64,000 nucleotides of DNA from Vulcanimicrobiota bacterium (GCA_027307235.1 DAHUXH010000002.1:18706-82705), one strand, 5' to 3'; counted from the stretch's first letter, positions 52,519 through 61,777 are shown. Numbers and translations: made by a program. Notes: generated by a model not told the origin, from the sequence alone.

Positions 52519-53692
52519 TCGGCGGAACCTGTTGCATCGCCGCGTCGGCTTGAAGCACGCCGGAACGCGCGTTGGCTTGGACCAAGAGCGTGCGGCCGAA
52601 CAAAATCGTGTCTTCGAGACCGAGCGTTTTCGCGACTCGCAGCGCGGCGGCCGTCGGATCGCCGGTGCCGTCGATCACGGGCGCGGTCGTCGCGAATTCG
52701 AGCATCGAGGAGAGCGCCTCGCCCTCACCGAGCGTCACGTAGACGAGCCGCGCGAAGGTGGCTTCGAGTTGCTGCACGAGTTGCAAGACGTACGCCGGCG
52801 TCTTGGTCGCGCTTGCGACATGACGCACGGCCGGCAAGCCGAACTGCGCGAGCGCCCCGTTGAGCGGCGCGATCCGCTCGGCACGTTCCGGTCCATCGGC
52901 GACGATCGCGACCATCCCCGGACGCATCACCGGAAACGAGCCGACCATCTCGGCGACCTGTTCGTAGGCGGCTTTGACCCGCGCGAGACCGGCTTCGTCC
53001 ACCGTCTCCAAGTTGCGGTAGATCTGCTTGTCCAGCATCAACTCTTCGCGACCCTGCGGCCAGATGCGCCATGAATCGTTGTCGATGACGTCGGCGATCA
53101 CGAGCTGCCCCTTGTGCTCGCCGCCGATCAGACGTCCGAACTCGATCTTCACGTCGACGAGCAAGACGTCGCGCTTGCGCCATGCATGTGCGAGAATCTC
53201 GAAGTTCAACCGCGCGATCTCGGTCATCGCGGCCACTTCCGCCGGCGAGGCGATGTTCTGCGCGATGATCGCGTCGGGAGTGATGAGGGGATCGTGACGC
53301 GTGTCGTCCTTCAAGAAGAACTCAACCATCCGCGGCAAGAGCAGCGCGCCGCGCTGGAGTCCGGGATTGCGCCGCACGAGCGAACCCGCTGCCACACCGC
53401 GCACAACGACTTCGAGCGGAATCATCTGAGCGCGGCGCACGACCGTCTCGTTGTCGTCGTCGTCCTCACCACCGTTGACGAACGCCGTCGGCAAGCCGCA
53501 CAGGTTCAGCAGACGAAACACGCGCGCGTTCGTCTGTGCCGCCAAGCGTCCCTTGCCCGGAATCTCGTCCTTGCGCGCGCCATCGCCCGCAGAGATGCCG
53601 TCGGTCTGCGCGACGACCAGCAAGTCGGGGTGCCCAGGATACTCATAGAGTACCTTGGTCTTGCCGCGTGCGATCTCGATGCCTTTGTTCAC
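52502..53692 (-). CDS. purC: SAICAR synthetase PurC with C-terminal degenerate PurE-like domain
   Basis: Residues 1-250 are PurC, purine step 7: EIARGKTKVLYE, MIPLEVVVRG and VLLVDVKIEFGR. The remaining about 140 residues (from MVAIVADGPERAERI) resemble the fold pattern of class I PurE, as in the animal PAICS fusion. The key residues differ: the GSxSDLP loop reads ADGPERA and the SAHRTP motif reads SATKTP, so the catalytic His is Thr. A structural or regulatory role is more likely than AIR carboxylation. PurC alone is usually 235-300 residues. Confidence 0.85.
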   Translation of the reverse strand: MNKGIEIARGKTKVLYEYPGHPDLLVVAQTDGISAGDGARKDEIPGKGRLAAQTNARVFRLLNLCGLPTAFVNGGEDDDDNETVVRRAQMIPLEVVVRGVAAGSLVRRNPGLQRGALLLPRMVEFFLKDDTRHDPLITPDAIIAQNIASPAEVAAMTEIARLNFEILAHAWRKRDVLLVDVKIEFGRLIGGEHKGQLVIADVIDNDSWRIWPQGREELMLDKQIYRNLETVDEAGLARVKAAYEQVAEMVGSFPVMRPGMVAIVADGPERAERIAPLNGALAQFGLPAVRHVASATKTPAYVLQLVQQLEATFARLVYVTLGEGEALSSMLEFATTAPVIDGTGDPTAAALRVAKTLGLEDTILFGRTLLVQANARSGVLQADAAMQQVPPNAHLG

Positions 53693-55110
53693 GTGCGAAT
53701 GCTCACTTCTTTTTGATGCGGAAACGGGTCGAGCGTATCGATGCGATCGGCGAGCAGGCGGGCGCGCTGCGGCGCCGTGCCCACGTGGGCGGTCGGATCG
53801 AGCAAACCGGCGATCGCGTCGCGCGGAACCAGCGCCGTGATCGCCGCATCGTTTTCGAGCTGCGACACCAGCGGATTACGCTCGCCGCGCGCGATCGCGT
53901 CCCATGCGATCATCGCGGCGGAGCGGATCGATTCGTGCAGCGCTTGGCGATCGCCGCCAGCGCGCACCGCTTCCATCATCACCGCCTCCGTTCCCGAGAA
54001 CGGCCCGTAGGTGTGCAGATTCTGACCGATGCGCCGTTCGTCGACGCGCAATCCGTCGACGACCTTGCGCGCCAGCATCAGCAGTTCGTCCACGCACAAG
54101 AACGCTTCGGGGAGAATCGTGCGGCGGTTCGCGCTGTCGTCGAGCGTGCGTTCGAGGTAGTTCGTGGCAGCATTGTTCCAGGCGACGTCGGCGTAGCCGA
54201 CGAGCAGCCGCGCGAGCGAGTCGATCCGTTCGCAGAGAATCGGATTGCGCTTGAACGGCATGGCGGAACTGCCAACCTGCGATGCACCGAACGGTTCGGC
54301 GACCTCGCCGAACTCCGGTGAACTCAAGATGCGAACGTCGGCGGCGAACTTCGAGAGCGACGCACCCACGCCGGCGAGCGACGAGAGCACGAGGTAGTCT
54401 AGTTTGCGCGGATAGGTCTGCGTGGCGATGTCGCGCGCGCTCAGACCGAAGGTATCCAACACCCGGCGTTCGAGTTGCGCCGAACGCCCGTCGTGATCGA
54501 GCAGGTGCTCGTACGACGCCGCCGTGCCGACCGCTCCGCGCAAGCCTTTCGCGGTCACGTTTTCAAAGGTGAAGCGCAGTTGCGCGTCGTCGATGAGCAA
54601 ATCTTGCGCGTAGACGGCGAAGCGGTAGCCGAGGGTGGTCGGCTCCGCCGGCTGCAGATGCGTGAACCCCATGCAGACCACGTCGGCGTAGCGGCGAATG
54701 CGGCCCGCGAACGCTCCGAGCAGGTCGCGCAGCGACTCGCCGACCAGGCCGAGCGCCCGGCGCATGCGATAGGTCTCGACCGTGTCCTCGATGTCCATCG
54801 AGGTCGCGCCCAGATGGAGTTTGCCTCCGCCGCGCGTCGCTTGCGCGGCGAAGACGCGAATCTCGGCCATGAGGTCATGGTGAATCTCGCGCTCGATGGC
54901 GAGCGCCGCGTCGATGTCGATCTCGTGCGCGTGCGCGGCTAGGTCGGCGACCTCTTCTGCGCTCACGAGCCCGAATTCAGCCTGGGCGCGCGCAAGCTCC
55001 ACCCAGACGGCGCGCCACAGCAGGCGCCGCGTCTCTTCAGCAAAGAGCGAGCGCAATTCGGCGCGGCCGTATCTCCAGGAGAACGGCGAGGCGTACGATC
55101 GATGATTCAT
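53689..55110 (-). CDS. purB: Adenylosuccinate lyase
   Basis: Cleaves SAICAR to AICAR and adenylosuccinate to AMP. 473 residues. VGSSAMPFKRNPILCERI is the fumarase/aspartase-superfamily signature with the flexible Ser loop, and LGATSMDIEDT is another conserved block. It is the first pur gene of the minus-strand run and overlaps purC (ATGA). Confidence 0.95.
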   Translation of the reverse strand: MNHRSYASPFSWRYGRAELRSLFAEETRRLLWRAVWVELARAQAEFGLVSAEEVADLAAHAHEIDIDAALAIEREIHHDLMAEIRVFAAQATRGGGKLHLGATSMDIEDTVETYRMRRALGLVGESLRDLLGAFAGRIRRYADVVCMGFTHLQPAEPTTLGYRFAVYAQDLLIDDAQLRFTFENVTAKGLRGAVGTAASYEHLLDHDGRSAQLERRVLDTFGLSARDIATQTYPRKLDYLVLSSLAGVGASLSKFAADVRILSSPEFGEVAEPFGASQVGSSAMPFKRNPILCERIDSLARLLVGYADVAWNNAATNYLERTLDDSANRRTILPEAFLCVDELLMLARKVVDGLRVDERRIGQNLHTYGPFSGTEAVMMEAVRAGGDRQALHESIRSAAMIAWDAIARGERNPLVSQLENDAAITALVPRDAIAGLLDPTAHVGTAPQRARLLADRIDTLDPFPHQKEVSIRT

Positions 55111-55172
55111 GGAACTCTACCGCGTTCGGCGGCGGGTGGGGTGGCGTCCTCGCTTCCTCTGTCGCATCGGCA

Positions 55173-56159
55173 TTATCTGCGACGTAAGGCGGAGAGCTCG
55201 GCGGAGATGCGCTCGACCAGTGCGCGGTGGTCTCCGGGCTCATTTCCGGCAGCGCCGGTGACGATGGCTTCGATGCCGCGCACGGCCCGCTCGAAGGCGG
55301 CGCGGGCGCGGCGGGCTCCGATGCGCCCGGCCAGGGGCCGAAGCGCGCGCTCGCGCCACTGCAAGCGCGCCGGCAACGCGCCGCCCGGCCGAGCCATCTC
55401 CCACACGTAGCCGCATTCGTTGGCCAGCGCCGAGAGCAGCGGGATGGCCGCGCCGCGCGGATCCGCATCGAACAGATCGGCCGCGATGGCGAAGGCTTCG
55501 GAGACCCGTCCCTCCAGCAACGCGCTCGCGTACTTGTATGCCTTCGGGTCCTCGATCGAAAGACTCTCGCGTTCCAGCTCGGCGAAAGTGATTTTCGTTC
55601 CACTGAGAGCAAGCTTTTCCAAATCATTACGAACGGAAGCGAGATCGGATTCGCTGCGAACGAGCTCCGCGATGACGCGCGGCTCCGCGGTTGCGTTCAA
55701 TTTTTTCAATGTTTCTTGAACGAATCGTTCGCGCACGTCTTCGTTCGCCGTCGTGTCGATGCGCGTCGCGACTTTTCCAAGTTCGGCACCGATCGGTTTG
55801 GGACGTTGCGAACGCGGCGCGACCAAATCCACGATCACCAACACATTTCCCTCGGGAACTTCTTGCGCGATGGCGAGCAAATCCTGGCGCAGCGGGGCTT
55901 TGAGCGTATGCGCATCGGTGATGACGGTCACACGCGACGATGCGAGAAAAGGCATCGCGCTCAACGTTTCACGAACGCGCGACAGATCGGCGACGTCATC
56001 GGGACCGAATCGGTCGAGGTTGAGCGCGCGCACATCGGGCGTGAGCGTGCGTTCGATGATGGCATCGAGTGCGCTCTCCGCGAGCGTGCGTTCCGTGCCT
56101 TCGATGACCATGACGCGCCCGATTTTCGGTGCGTTGTCGATGAACTCGTAGTACTTCAC
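55173..56159 (-). CDS. holA: DNA polymerase III subunit delta
   Basis: Clamp-loader delta subunit. 328 residues. The N-terminal AAA-like region (IEGTERTLAESALDAII, FLASSRVTVITDA) and the PRVIAELVRSESDLASVRNDLEKLAL segment are characteristic of HolA. The start codon is GTG. It lies upstream of purB with a 62-bp gap and is divergent from the STAND ATPase gene. Confidence 0.9.
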   Translation of the reverse strand: MKYYEFIDNAPKIGRVMVIEGTERTLAESALDAIIERTLTPDVRALNLDRFGPDDVADLSRVRETLSAMPFLASSRVTVITDAHTLKAPLRQDLLAIAQEVPEGNVLVIVDLVAPRSQRPKPIGAELGKVATRIDTTANEDVRERFVQETLKKLNATAEPRVIAELVRSESDLASVRNDLEKLALSGTKITFAELERESLSIEDPKAYKYASALLEGRVSEAFAIAADLFDADPRGAAIPLLSALANECGYVWEMARPGGALPARLQWRERALRPLAGRIGARRARAAFERAVRGIEAIVTGAAGNEPGDHRALVERISAELSALRRR

Positions 56160-56202
56160 AGATCGGGGATATTCGCTTCATCGGGGCGAAGCACCACCGC
56201 AG

Positions 56203-58428
56203 ATGTCCGCGATCTTTTCGCGCCGCGTCGACGAGTTGATTGGGCGCGATGGCGACTGCACACGTGTGACCGCGCTCTTGGACGAGAGGCGCTTCGTCAC
56301 GCTCTCCGGCGCCCCCGGGGTGGGGAAGACGCGGCTCGCCCTCGAGATCGGCGCGTCGCTTGCCGGCGGCCTGCGCGACGGCGCGCGCTTCATCGACTTC
56401 ACGCCGCTGACCTCGCTCGATCTCGTGCCCCTGACCATCGCTAATGCCTTGGGCATCGATCACCGCGCCGACCATTCCATCACCGACGCGATCCTCACCT
56501 GGACGCGACGCAAACAGATGCTGGTGATTTTCGACAACTGCGATCGCGTGCGCGCCACCATCGCGTCGCTCGCGAGCCGGATCATCGCGGCCGCTCCGGA
56601 CGTGCGCGTCCTGGTCACCTCGCGCACCCCCCTGGTCGAGGACTCGAGCGAGTGCGTCTACCACGTGCCGCCGCTGTCGCTCCCGCCGGTTGGCGAGCCC
56701 CTCGACGCAGCCGGCGCGCTCGGCTACGGAGCCGTTCGGCTCTTCGTCACCGCGGCGCGCGAGGCGCATCCGGCCTTCACCTTGGACGACGGAAACCTCG
56801 ACACCGTCGTTCGCATCTGCCGCGACCTCGAGGGGATCCCGCTCGCGATCTGCCTGGCGGCGCCTCGCCTGAAGACGCTGATGCTCGAGCCGCTCTCGAT
56901 GGCTTTGCACCATCGCCTGAACGATCGCAGCGGTTCGAACGCGCCCGCGACGACGAAGCGTCAAACCTCGCGCCATCTCATCGACTGGAGCTACGACCTT
57001 CTCAGCCGGAGCGACCGCTGCGTCTTTCGGCGCCTCGCCGTCTTCGCGGGAGGCGCGAGCCAATCGGCGGCCGTCGCCGTGTGCCGCGGTGACGACCTCT
57101 CGTCCGAGGATACCGCCGCAGCGCTGCACAGCCTCAACGAAAAGGCCCTGCTCGTCGCGCTCGACGACCGCGCCGAACGGCATTATGCGCTGCTCGACGC
57201 TACGCATCGTTTCGCGCTAGAAAAACTCGAAGAGGCCGACGAGCGATTCGCCATCGAACGGCGCCACGCGCACTACTTCGCCGGACACGCCGAGCGATTG
57301 GAACGGCTTTGGGAGACGATGCCGACGCTGACGTGGTACGACGCCGTCGATGCCGATCTCGACAACTTTCGCGCCGCGCACGACTGGTCGATGCGCAGCG
57401 TTCGCGAGGCGGCCCAGGGTGCTCGCATCTGCGCCGCGCTGCGCGACTACTATCGCCGCGGCGCCGCCGCGAATGAATGGCGACGACGCATCGATCGTGC
57501 GATCGACGCCCTAGAACACGAACAGAACGACGACCTGCTCGCACGATTGTGGCTGGCCATGGCGGTGGTGGGTAGCGGCAGTAACTTGTTTGCCCTGCAA
57601 CGACGCGGCGCGCGTATGGCGCTCGAATATGCAGAACGCATCGGCAACGACATGATCGCAGCGTCTGCGCTCGTTGAACTCGCCGGCGGCGAGTTCATGA
57701 ACCCGGATTTCGACTTCCGCCGCGCCCTCGAGCGCGCTGAACGTATTTTTGCCGAGCGCGGAAAGGGCCGCATGCTCGCACGCGCACATTTCACACATGC
57801 TCGTTCGCTGTACTCGCTGACGAAGGACTGGGCGCGCGCCGCCGACCTCTATGCGCCCGCCCTTGAATACTCCCGCGAAACCGGCGACGAGCATCTCGTC
57901 GCAGTATCGATGATCAACCTCGCGGAAGCGACATTCCTGGGCGGGCACGGCGATCCGCAGGGCGCGATTCGTTTGTGCGAAGCCGCGCTTCCGTATTGCC
58001 GTCGTTCGAGCAACTGGCGCTTGGCGGCGACCGGACTCATGAATATCGCCACCTATCGCCTCGCGCTCGGCGACCTGCCCGGCGCTCGCGCGTCGCTCTC
58101 ACAATCGCTCACCATTGCCGGCGAGCATGGCCTCAATCAGGTCTTCGAGACCAGCGGATTTTGCGGAGGCTACCTTGCGGCGCTCAGCGGTGATCACACG
58201 CTCGCGCTGATGTTGATGCACCACGGCGAGAATTTCTATTGCTGCGACAACGAGACCGCGATCGAGCCGACCGAACGCTGGCTGCGCGACGAAACGCTCG
58301 CGCTCGCGCGCGCTTTTCTTTCTGAGGAGGCGATCGCCGATCTGCTCGCGCAGTCCTTGCCGGAAGCGGAATTCCGCGCCGCGCTGGTCGCGCTATGCGC
58401 GCATGAGGACGCTGAAGTTCGGGCGTAG
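56203..58428 (+). CDS. STAND-type ATPase with TPR-like C-terminus
   Basis: A 741-residue protein with Walker A (LSGAPGVGKTRLALEIG, about residues 30-45), Walker B (MLVIFDNCDRV) and a sensor-like VLVTSRTPLVEDSSE, followed by a winged-helix region and a helical TPR-like half (about 370-740). This is the ATPase core of MalT/AfsR/LuxR-LAL regulators, but neither a BTAD/winged-helix domain at the N-terminus nor a LuxR helix-turn-helix at the C-terminus is present. It may signal through a partner. Its last 36 bases overlap mtnA (convergent). Confidence 0.8.
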   Translation: MSAIFSRRVDELIGRDGDCTRVTALLDERRFVTLSGAPGVGKTRLALEIGASLAGGLRDGARFIDFTPLTSLDLVPLTIANALGIDHRADHSITDAILTWTRRKQMLVIFDNCDRVRATIASLASRIIAAAPDVRVLVTSRTPLVEDSSECVYHVPPLSLPPVGEPLDAAGALGYGAVRLFVTAAREAHPAFTLDDGNLDTVVRICRDLEGIPLAICLAAPRLKTLMLEPLSMALHHRLNDRSGSNAPATTKRQTSRHLIDWSYDLLSRSDRCVFRRLAVFAGGASQSAAVAVCRGDDLSSEDTAAALHSLNEKALLVALDDRAERHYALLDATHRFALEKLEEADERFAIERRHAHYFAGHAERLERLWETMPTLTWYDAVDADLDNFRAAHDWSMRSVREAAQGARICAALRDYYRRGAAANEWRRRIDRAIDALEHEQNDDLLARLWLAMAVVGSGSNLFALQRRGARMALEYAERIGNDMIAASALVELAGGEFMNPDFDFRRALERAERIFAERGKGRMLARAHFTHARSLYSLTKDWARAADLYAPALEYSRETGDEHLVAVSMINLAEATFLGGHGDPQGAIRLCEAALPYCRRSSNWRLAATGLMNIATYRLALGDLPGARASLSQSLTIAGEHGLNQVFETSGFCGGYLAALSGDHTLALMLMHHGENFYCCDNETAIEPTERWLRDETLALARAFLSEEAIADLLAQSLPEAEFRAALVALCAHEDAEVRA

Positions 58429-59409
58429 CTCGAGCGCCGGAACGGTCTCCGCATACGGCGGCCGTATCACGCCGTACTCGGTAACGAATGCGGTGATCAG
58501 GCGCCCCGGCGTCACATCGAACGCCGGATTGTATACGTCGATCCCCTCAGGCGCAACCACCGCTCCGCCGAACGCAAGGACTTCATCGGGACGGCGCTCT
58601 TCGATGGGAATATCCGCGCCGTGCGCGAGCGTAAAATCGAACGTCGAACGCGGCGCCGCAACGTAAAACGGAATCTTGTGATGCGCCGCGAGAATCGCAA
58701 GTCCGTAGGTGCCGATCTTGTTCGCGGTGTCGCCGTTTCGCGCGATGCGATCGGCACCGACGATGACCAGATCGATCTTCTTGGCAGCCATAGCAATCGC
58801 CGCCGCACCGTCCACCTGCAGCGTCACGCCCACACCGGCATGCTGCAACTCAAAAGCGGTCAGGCGCGAGCCTTGTAAGAGCGGGCGCGTTTCGTCGACG
58901 AAGACGTGCGGATGCTTTCCGGCGCGCTGCGCGCGAATGATCACGCCGAGCGCGGTGCCCCCCCCGGCGGTGGCGAGCGGACCGGTGTTGCAATGCGTCA
59001 GGATGCGCGCGTTTTTCGGTATCAGTTCGAGACCGGACTGCGCGATCGCGTCGTCGACGGCGCTCTGCTCGCGTTGAATCGCTTGCGCTTCCTGAAGCAT
59101 GTCGTCCGACGAGAGCACGCGATCGACCGCCCACATGAGATTGACGGCGGTCGGGCGCGCGGAACGCACGCGCTGCGCCGCCTCGTGAAAGGCCGCGTCG
59201 TCGGCGATCTGCGAGCGCAGCAACGCGATGCCGTACGCGCCGAAGACGCCGATGCACGGAGCGCCGCGCACGGCCAGCGTCGCGATCGCCGTGACGATGG
59301 AATCAACGTCGTGCGCTCGTTCGCGGCGCAGTTCGCTAGGCAAGAGCCGCTGATCGATGTATTCGACCGCGTCTCCCGCCCAGCTCACCGATTCCAGGGG
59401 TTCAGTCAA
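58393..59409 (-). CDS. mtnA: S-methyl-5-thioribose-1-phosphate isomerase
   Basis: Methionine-salvage isomerase converting methylthioribose-1-phosphate to methylthioribulose-1-phosphate. RGAPCIGVFGAYG, ILTHCNTGPLATAGGGTALGVI (catalytic Cys), VGADRIARNGDTANKIGTYG (catalytic Asp) and the AAPRSTFD segment are all present. The TTG at 59409 overlaps the previous stop (TTGA) and gives 338 residues, the usual length; no ATG fits. The rest of the salvage pathway is not here. Confidence 0.92.
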   Translation of the reverse strand: MTEPLESVSWAGDAVEYIDQRLLPSELRRERAHDVDSIVTAIATLAVRGAPCIGVFGAYGIALLRSQIADDAAFHEAAQRVRSARPTAVNLMWAVDRVLSSDDMLQEAQAIQREQSAVDDAIAQSGLELIPKNARILTHCNTGPLATAGGGTALGVIIRAQRAGKHPHVFVDETRPLLQGSRLTAFELQHAGVGVTLQVDGAAAIAMAAKKIDLVIVGADRIARNGDTANKIGTYGLAILAAHHKIPFYVAAPRSTFDFTLAHGADIPIEERRPDEVLAFGGAVVAPEGIDVYNPAFDVTPGRLITAFVTEYGVIRPPYAETVPALELRPNFSVLMRA

Positions 59410-59714
59410 ACGTGCGCCGGAGCGGGCGCGTGGGCCGTGAAACAAGCACGGCAGTAGACGGGGCGGTCGCCGCGCGGCCGGAACGGCACCGTGGTCGACA
59501 CCCCGCAGTCGGCGCAAACGGCTTCGAAATTCTGCCGTTGCGTCGTCCCGGTGACGGCCCCGTGTGCTCCCTCGCCGGCGCGCCGGGCCTGGCGGCACTC
59601 CCGGCATCGCTGCGGCTCGTGCTGAAAGCCTTTTTCCGCATAGAACTGTTGCTCGTTGGCCGTGAACTCAAATTCCCGCGCGCACGATTTGCAGATAAGC
59701 ATCTTGTCTTGCAA
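59406..59714 (-). CDS. Small zinc-ribbon protein
   Basis: A 102-residue protein with two CxxC pairs at the N-terminus (CKSCAREF and CRECRQ) and a second cluster near the end (CADCG and YCRACF with RPVYCRACF). Such proteins are common in several phyla and are annotated only as zinc-ribbon domain proteins; nucleic-acid binding is plausible. It lies between ribH and mtnA in one operon. Confidence 0.78.
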   Translation of the reverse strand: MQDKMLICKSCAREFEFTANEQQFYAEKGFQHEPQRCRECRQARRAGEGAHGAVTGTTQRQNFEAVCADCGVSTTVPFRPRGDRPVYCRACFTAHAPAPAHV

Positions 59715-59749
59715 GAGAAATCAATGCCTCCACGACGGTTGAAGGCGAC

Positions 59750-60253
59750 CTAATGCGACTTCCGTCGCATGATTCCTTCGGGGGCGTCGAGGGCTGCCAG
59801 CGAGGCGGCCGCCATGGCCGCCTCGTAGCCTTTATCGCCGCGCGCCGGGTCGGCGCGCTCTTGGGCCTGCTCCAAATTCTCGGTCGTCAGCACGCCGAAT
59901 CCGATCGGCACGCCGGTGCCCAGCTGCACGTCCATGATGCCGCGCGCGCACTCGCCCGCGACGAAATCGAAGTGCGCCGTGGCCCCGCGAATGACGACGC
60001 CGAGCGCGACCAGCCCGTCGAAGCGATCACTGTCGATGAGGTCCTTGCACGCGAACGGCAGTTCGAAACACCCCGGAACGCCGCATTCGACGATGTCGTC
60101 GTCGCGCACGCCGCATTCACGCAGCGCGCGGCGCGCGCCGTCCACCAACTGATCGGCGAGGTCGGTGTAGAAGCGTGCGGCCACGATGGCAAAACGCTTG
60201 CCGCCGCACGAAGGCGTCGGCAAGCCGTTATTGGCGCCTTTCGAGGTCTTCAC
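59750..60253 (-). CDS. ribH: 6,7-dimethyl-8-ribityllumazine synthase
   Basis: Condenses the RibA/D product with the RibB product to lumazine. 167 residues. FYTDLADQLVDGA, GCFELPFACK, GVVIRGATAHFDFVAGE and GVLTTENLEQAQER are the standard active-site blocks. The start overlaps the ribBA stop (ATGA). The C-terminus ends with extra residues (APEGIMRRKSH). Confidence 0.95.
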   Translation of the reverse strand: MKTSKGANNGLPTPSCGGKRFAIVAARFYTDLADQLVDGARRALRECGVRDDDIVECGVPGCFELPFACKDLIDSDRFDGLVALGVVIRGATAHFDFVAGECARGIMDVQLGTGVPIGFGVLTTENLEQAQERADPARGDKGYEAAMAAASLAALDAPEGIMRRKSH

Positions 60254-61656
60254 GATGCGACGGTGTCGTCGAACATGTGGCCGAGCTTGGCGCGCTTGGT
60301 CGCCATGTATTTCTCGTTGTGCTCGGTCGGCTTCGTCTGCATGGGAACGCGGCCGGTGATCTTCAGACCGTAACCTTCTAAGCCGAAGATCTTGCGCGGA
60401 TTGTTGGTGAGCAGACGCATCTCTTTGACGCCGACATCAACCAGAATCTGCGACCCGATGCCGTAGTCGCGCTTGTCGACCGGCAGTCCGAGCGCCAGAT
60501 TCGCTTCGACGGTGTCGGCGCCGTGGTCTTGCAGCTCATAGGCGCGCAGCTTGTTGGCAAGACCGATGCCGCGGCCTTCTTGCCGCAGATATAGGAAGAT
60601 GCCGCGGCCTTCTTCGGCGATGGCCTGCATCGCCGCGTCGCGCTGCGCCGCGCAATCGCAGCGAATCGAGTGCAGCGCGTCGCCGGTGAGACATTCGCTG
60701 TGCACGCGCACTAGCAGATTCTTGCCGTCACCGATCTCGCCCATCACCAACGCGACGTGCGTGTTGCCGTCGATCGTGCTTTCGTAGGCGATGCCCTTCC
60801 AGTTGCCGGCCGTAGTCGGGAGTTTGAACTCCGCGACGCGCTTGACGAGTTTTTCAGTCCGCATGCGGTATGCGATCAAATCCTTTACCGTGATGAGTTT
60901 GAGAGCGTGCTTGTCGGAAAACTCCCGCAGTCCGTCGAGTCGTTCCATCGTGCCATCTTCTGCCATGATTTCGCAGATGACGCCCGCCGGATAGAGCCCG
61001 GCAAGCCGGGCAAGATCGACCGACGCTTCGGTTTGTCCCGCGCGCACGAGCACGCCACCCTCACGCGCACGCAGCGGAAACGTATGTCCGGGCCGTAAAA
61101 AATCCGACGGCTTCGCATTGGGATCGAGCAGCTTCTGTATTGTCGCCGCGCGATCGTGAGCCGAGATTCCGGTGGTCGTCACATCGCGAGCTTCAATGGA
61201 AACGGTGAAGGCCGTTTCGTGCACCGCGGTGTTGTCCGACACCATTTGCGGAATCTCCAGTTCGTCCAAACGCTTGCCGAGGACCGGCGCGCAGATGAGT
61301 CCGCCCGCCTCCTTTCGCATAAAGTTGATGGCTTCGGGCGTTACCATCTGTGCGGCCATCACGAGGTCGCCTTCGTTCTCGCGATCCTCGTCGTCAAGTA
61401 CAACGACCATCTTGCCGGCACGGATGTCGGCGATCGCTTCCTCGATACTATCGAACGGCGACGGACGCGGCGAGGGTTGCGCAAGTTCCGGCAGCACGCC
61501 CGCCAAGCGCTGGAGCGTCCGGTAGGAGGGTTCCCGCCGCCCCGCACGCAGCAGCGAGATCGCCGATTCGGTAAGCCCGCTTTGGTCAGCCAAATCGGCA
61601 GCAGAGAGCCCCGCCGCCTCAATAGCGACATTCAATCGGTCAGAAAAAGCAGGCAT
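60250..61656 (-). CDS. ribBA: XRE-type HTH-RibB-RibA fusion
   Basis: 468 residues in three parts. Residues 4-50 form a Cro/C1-type helix-turn-helix (LSAADLADQSGLTESAISLL), followed by a Pro/Ser linker. About 65-265 is DHBP synthase RibB (DDEDRENEGD at 88-97, GISAHDRA, RPGHTFPLRA). About 268-445 is GTP cyclohydrolase II RibA with zinc ligands Cys322, Cys333 and Cys335 and RQEGRGIGL. The enzyme halves look fully active. The DNA-binding domain suggests that the enzyme regulates its own operon. The ATG follows a consensus promoter by six bases. Confidence 0.93.
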   Translation of the reverse strand: MPAFSDRLNVAIEAAGLSAADLADQSGLTESAISLLRAGRREPSYRTLQRLAGVLPELAQPSPRPSPFDSIEEAIADIRAGKMVVVLDDEDRENEGDLVMAAQMVTPEAINFMRKEAGGLICAPVLGKRLDELEIPQMVSDNTAVHETAFTVSIEARDVTTTGISAHDRAATIQKLLDPNAKPSDFLRPGHTFPLRAREGGVLVRAGQTEASVDLARLAGLYPAGVICEIMAEDGTMERLDGLREFSDKHALKLITVKDLIAYRMRTEKLVKRVAEFKLPTTAGNWKGIAYESTIDGNTHVALVMGEIGDGKNLLVRVHSECLTGDALHSIRCDCAAQRDAAMQAIAEEGRGIFLYLRQEGRGIGLANKLRAYELQDHGADTVEANLALGLPVDKRDYGIGSQILVDVGVKEMRLLTNNPRKIFGLEGYGLKITGRVPMQTKPTEHNEKYMATKRAKLGHMFDDTVAS

Positions 61657-61662
61657 GCCCCG

Positions 61663-61691
61663 AGCCTACGCCCCGACTTTACAACTGTCAA
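61663..61691 (-). promoter_or_regulatory. Promoter of the ribBA operon, predicted leaderless
   Basis: On the minus strand TTGACA (61691-61686), a 17-bp spacer and TAGGCT (61668-61663). The ribBA ATG begins six bases after the -10, so transcription should start at or next to the A of the ATG. Confidence 0.65.
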
Positions 61692-61700
61692 GCCACAAAA

Positions 61701-61740
61701 CGGCTCCCGGGCTTTGCCCATTAAGGCCCCCTGGGAGCCG
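61701..61740 (-). terminator. Hairpin terminator after the methyltransferase gene
   Basis: CGGCTCCC pairs with GGGAGCCG across 24 nt that contain a smaller GGGC/GCCC hairpin. Read on the minus strand it is followed by TTTTGTGG. It ends transcription from the methyltransferase and lies just upstream of the ribBA -35 box. An operator role for the RibBA helix-turn-helix is possible but unsupported. Confidence 0.6.
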
Positions 61741-61777
61741 ATTAAATGGGCAGCCACCCTATTTTATTGGCAGGCTC

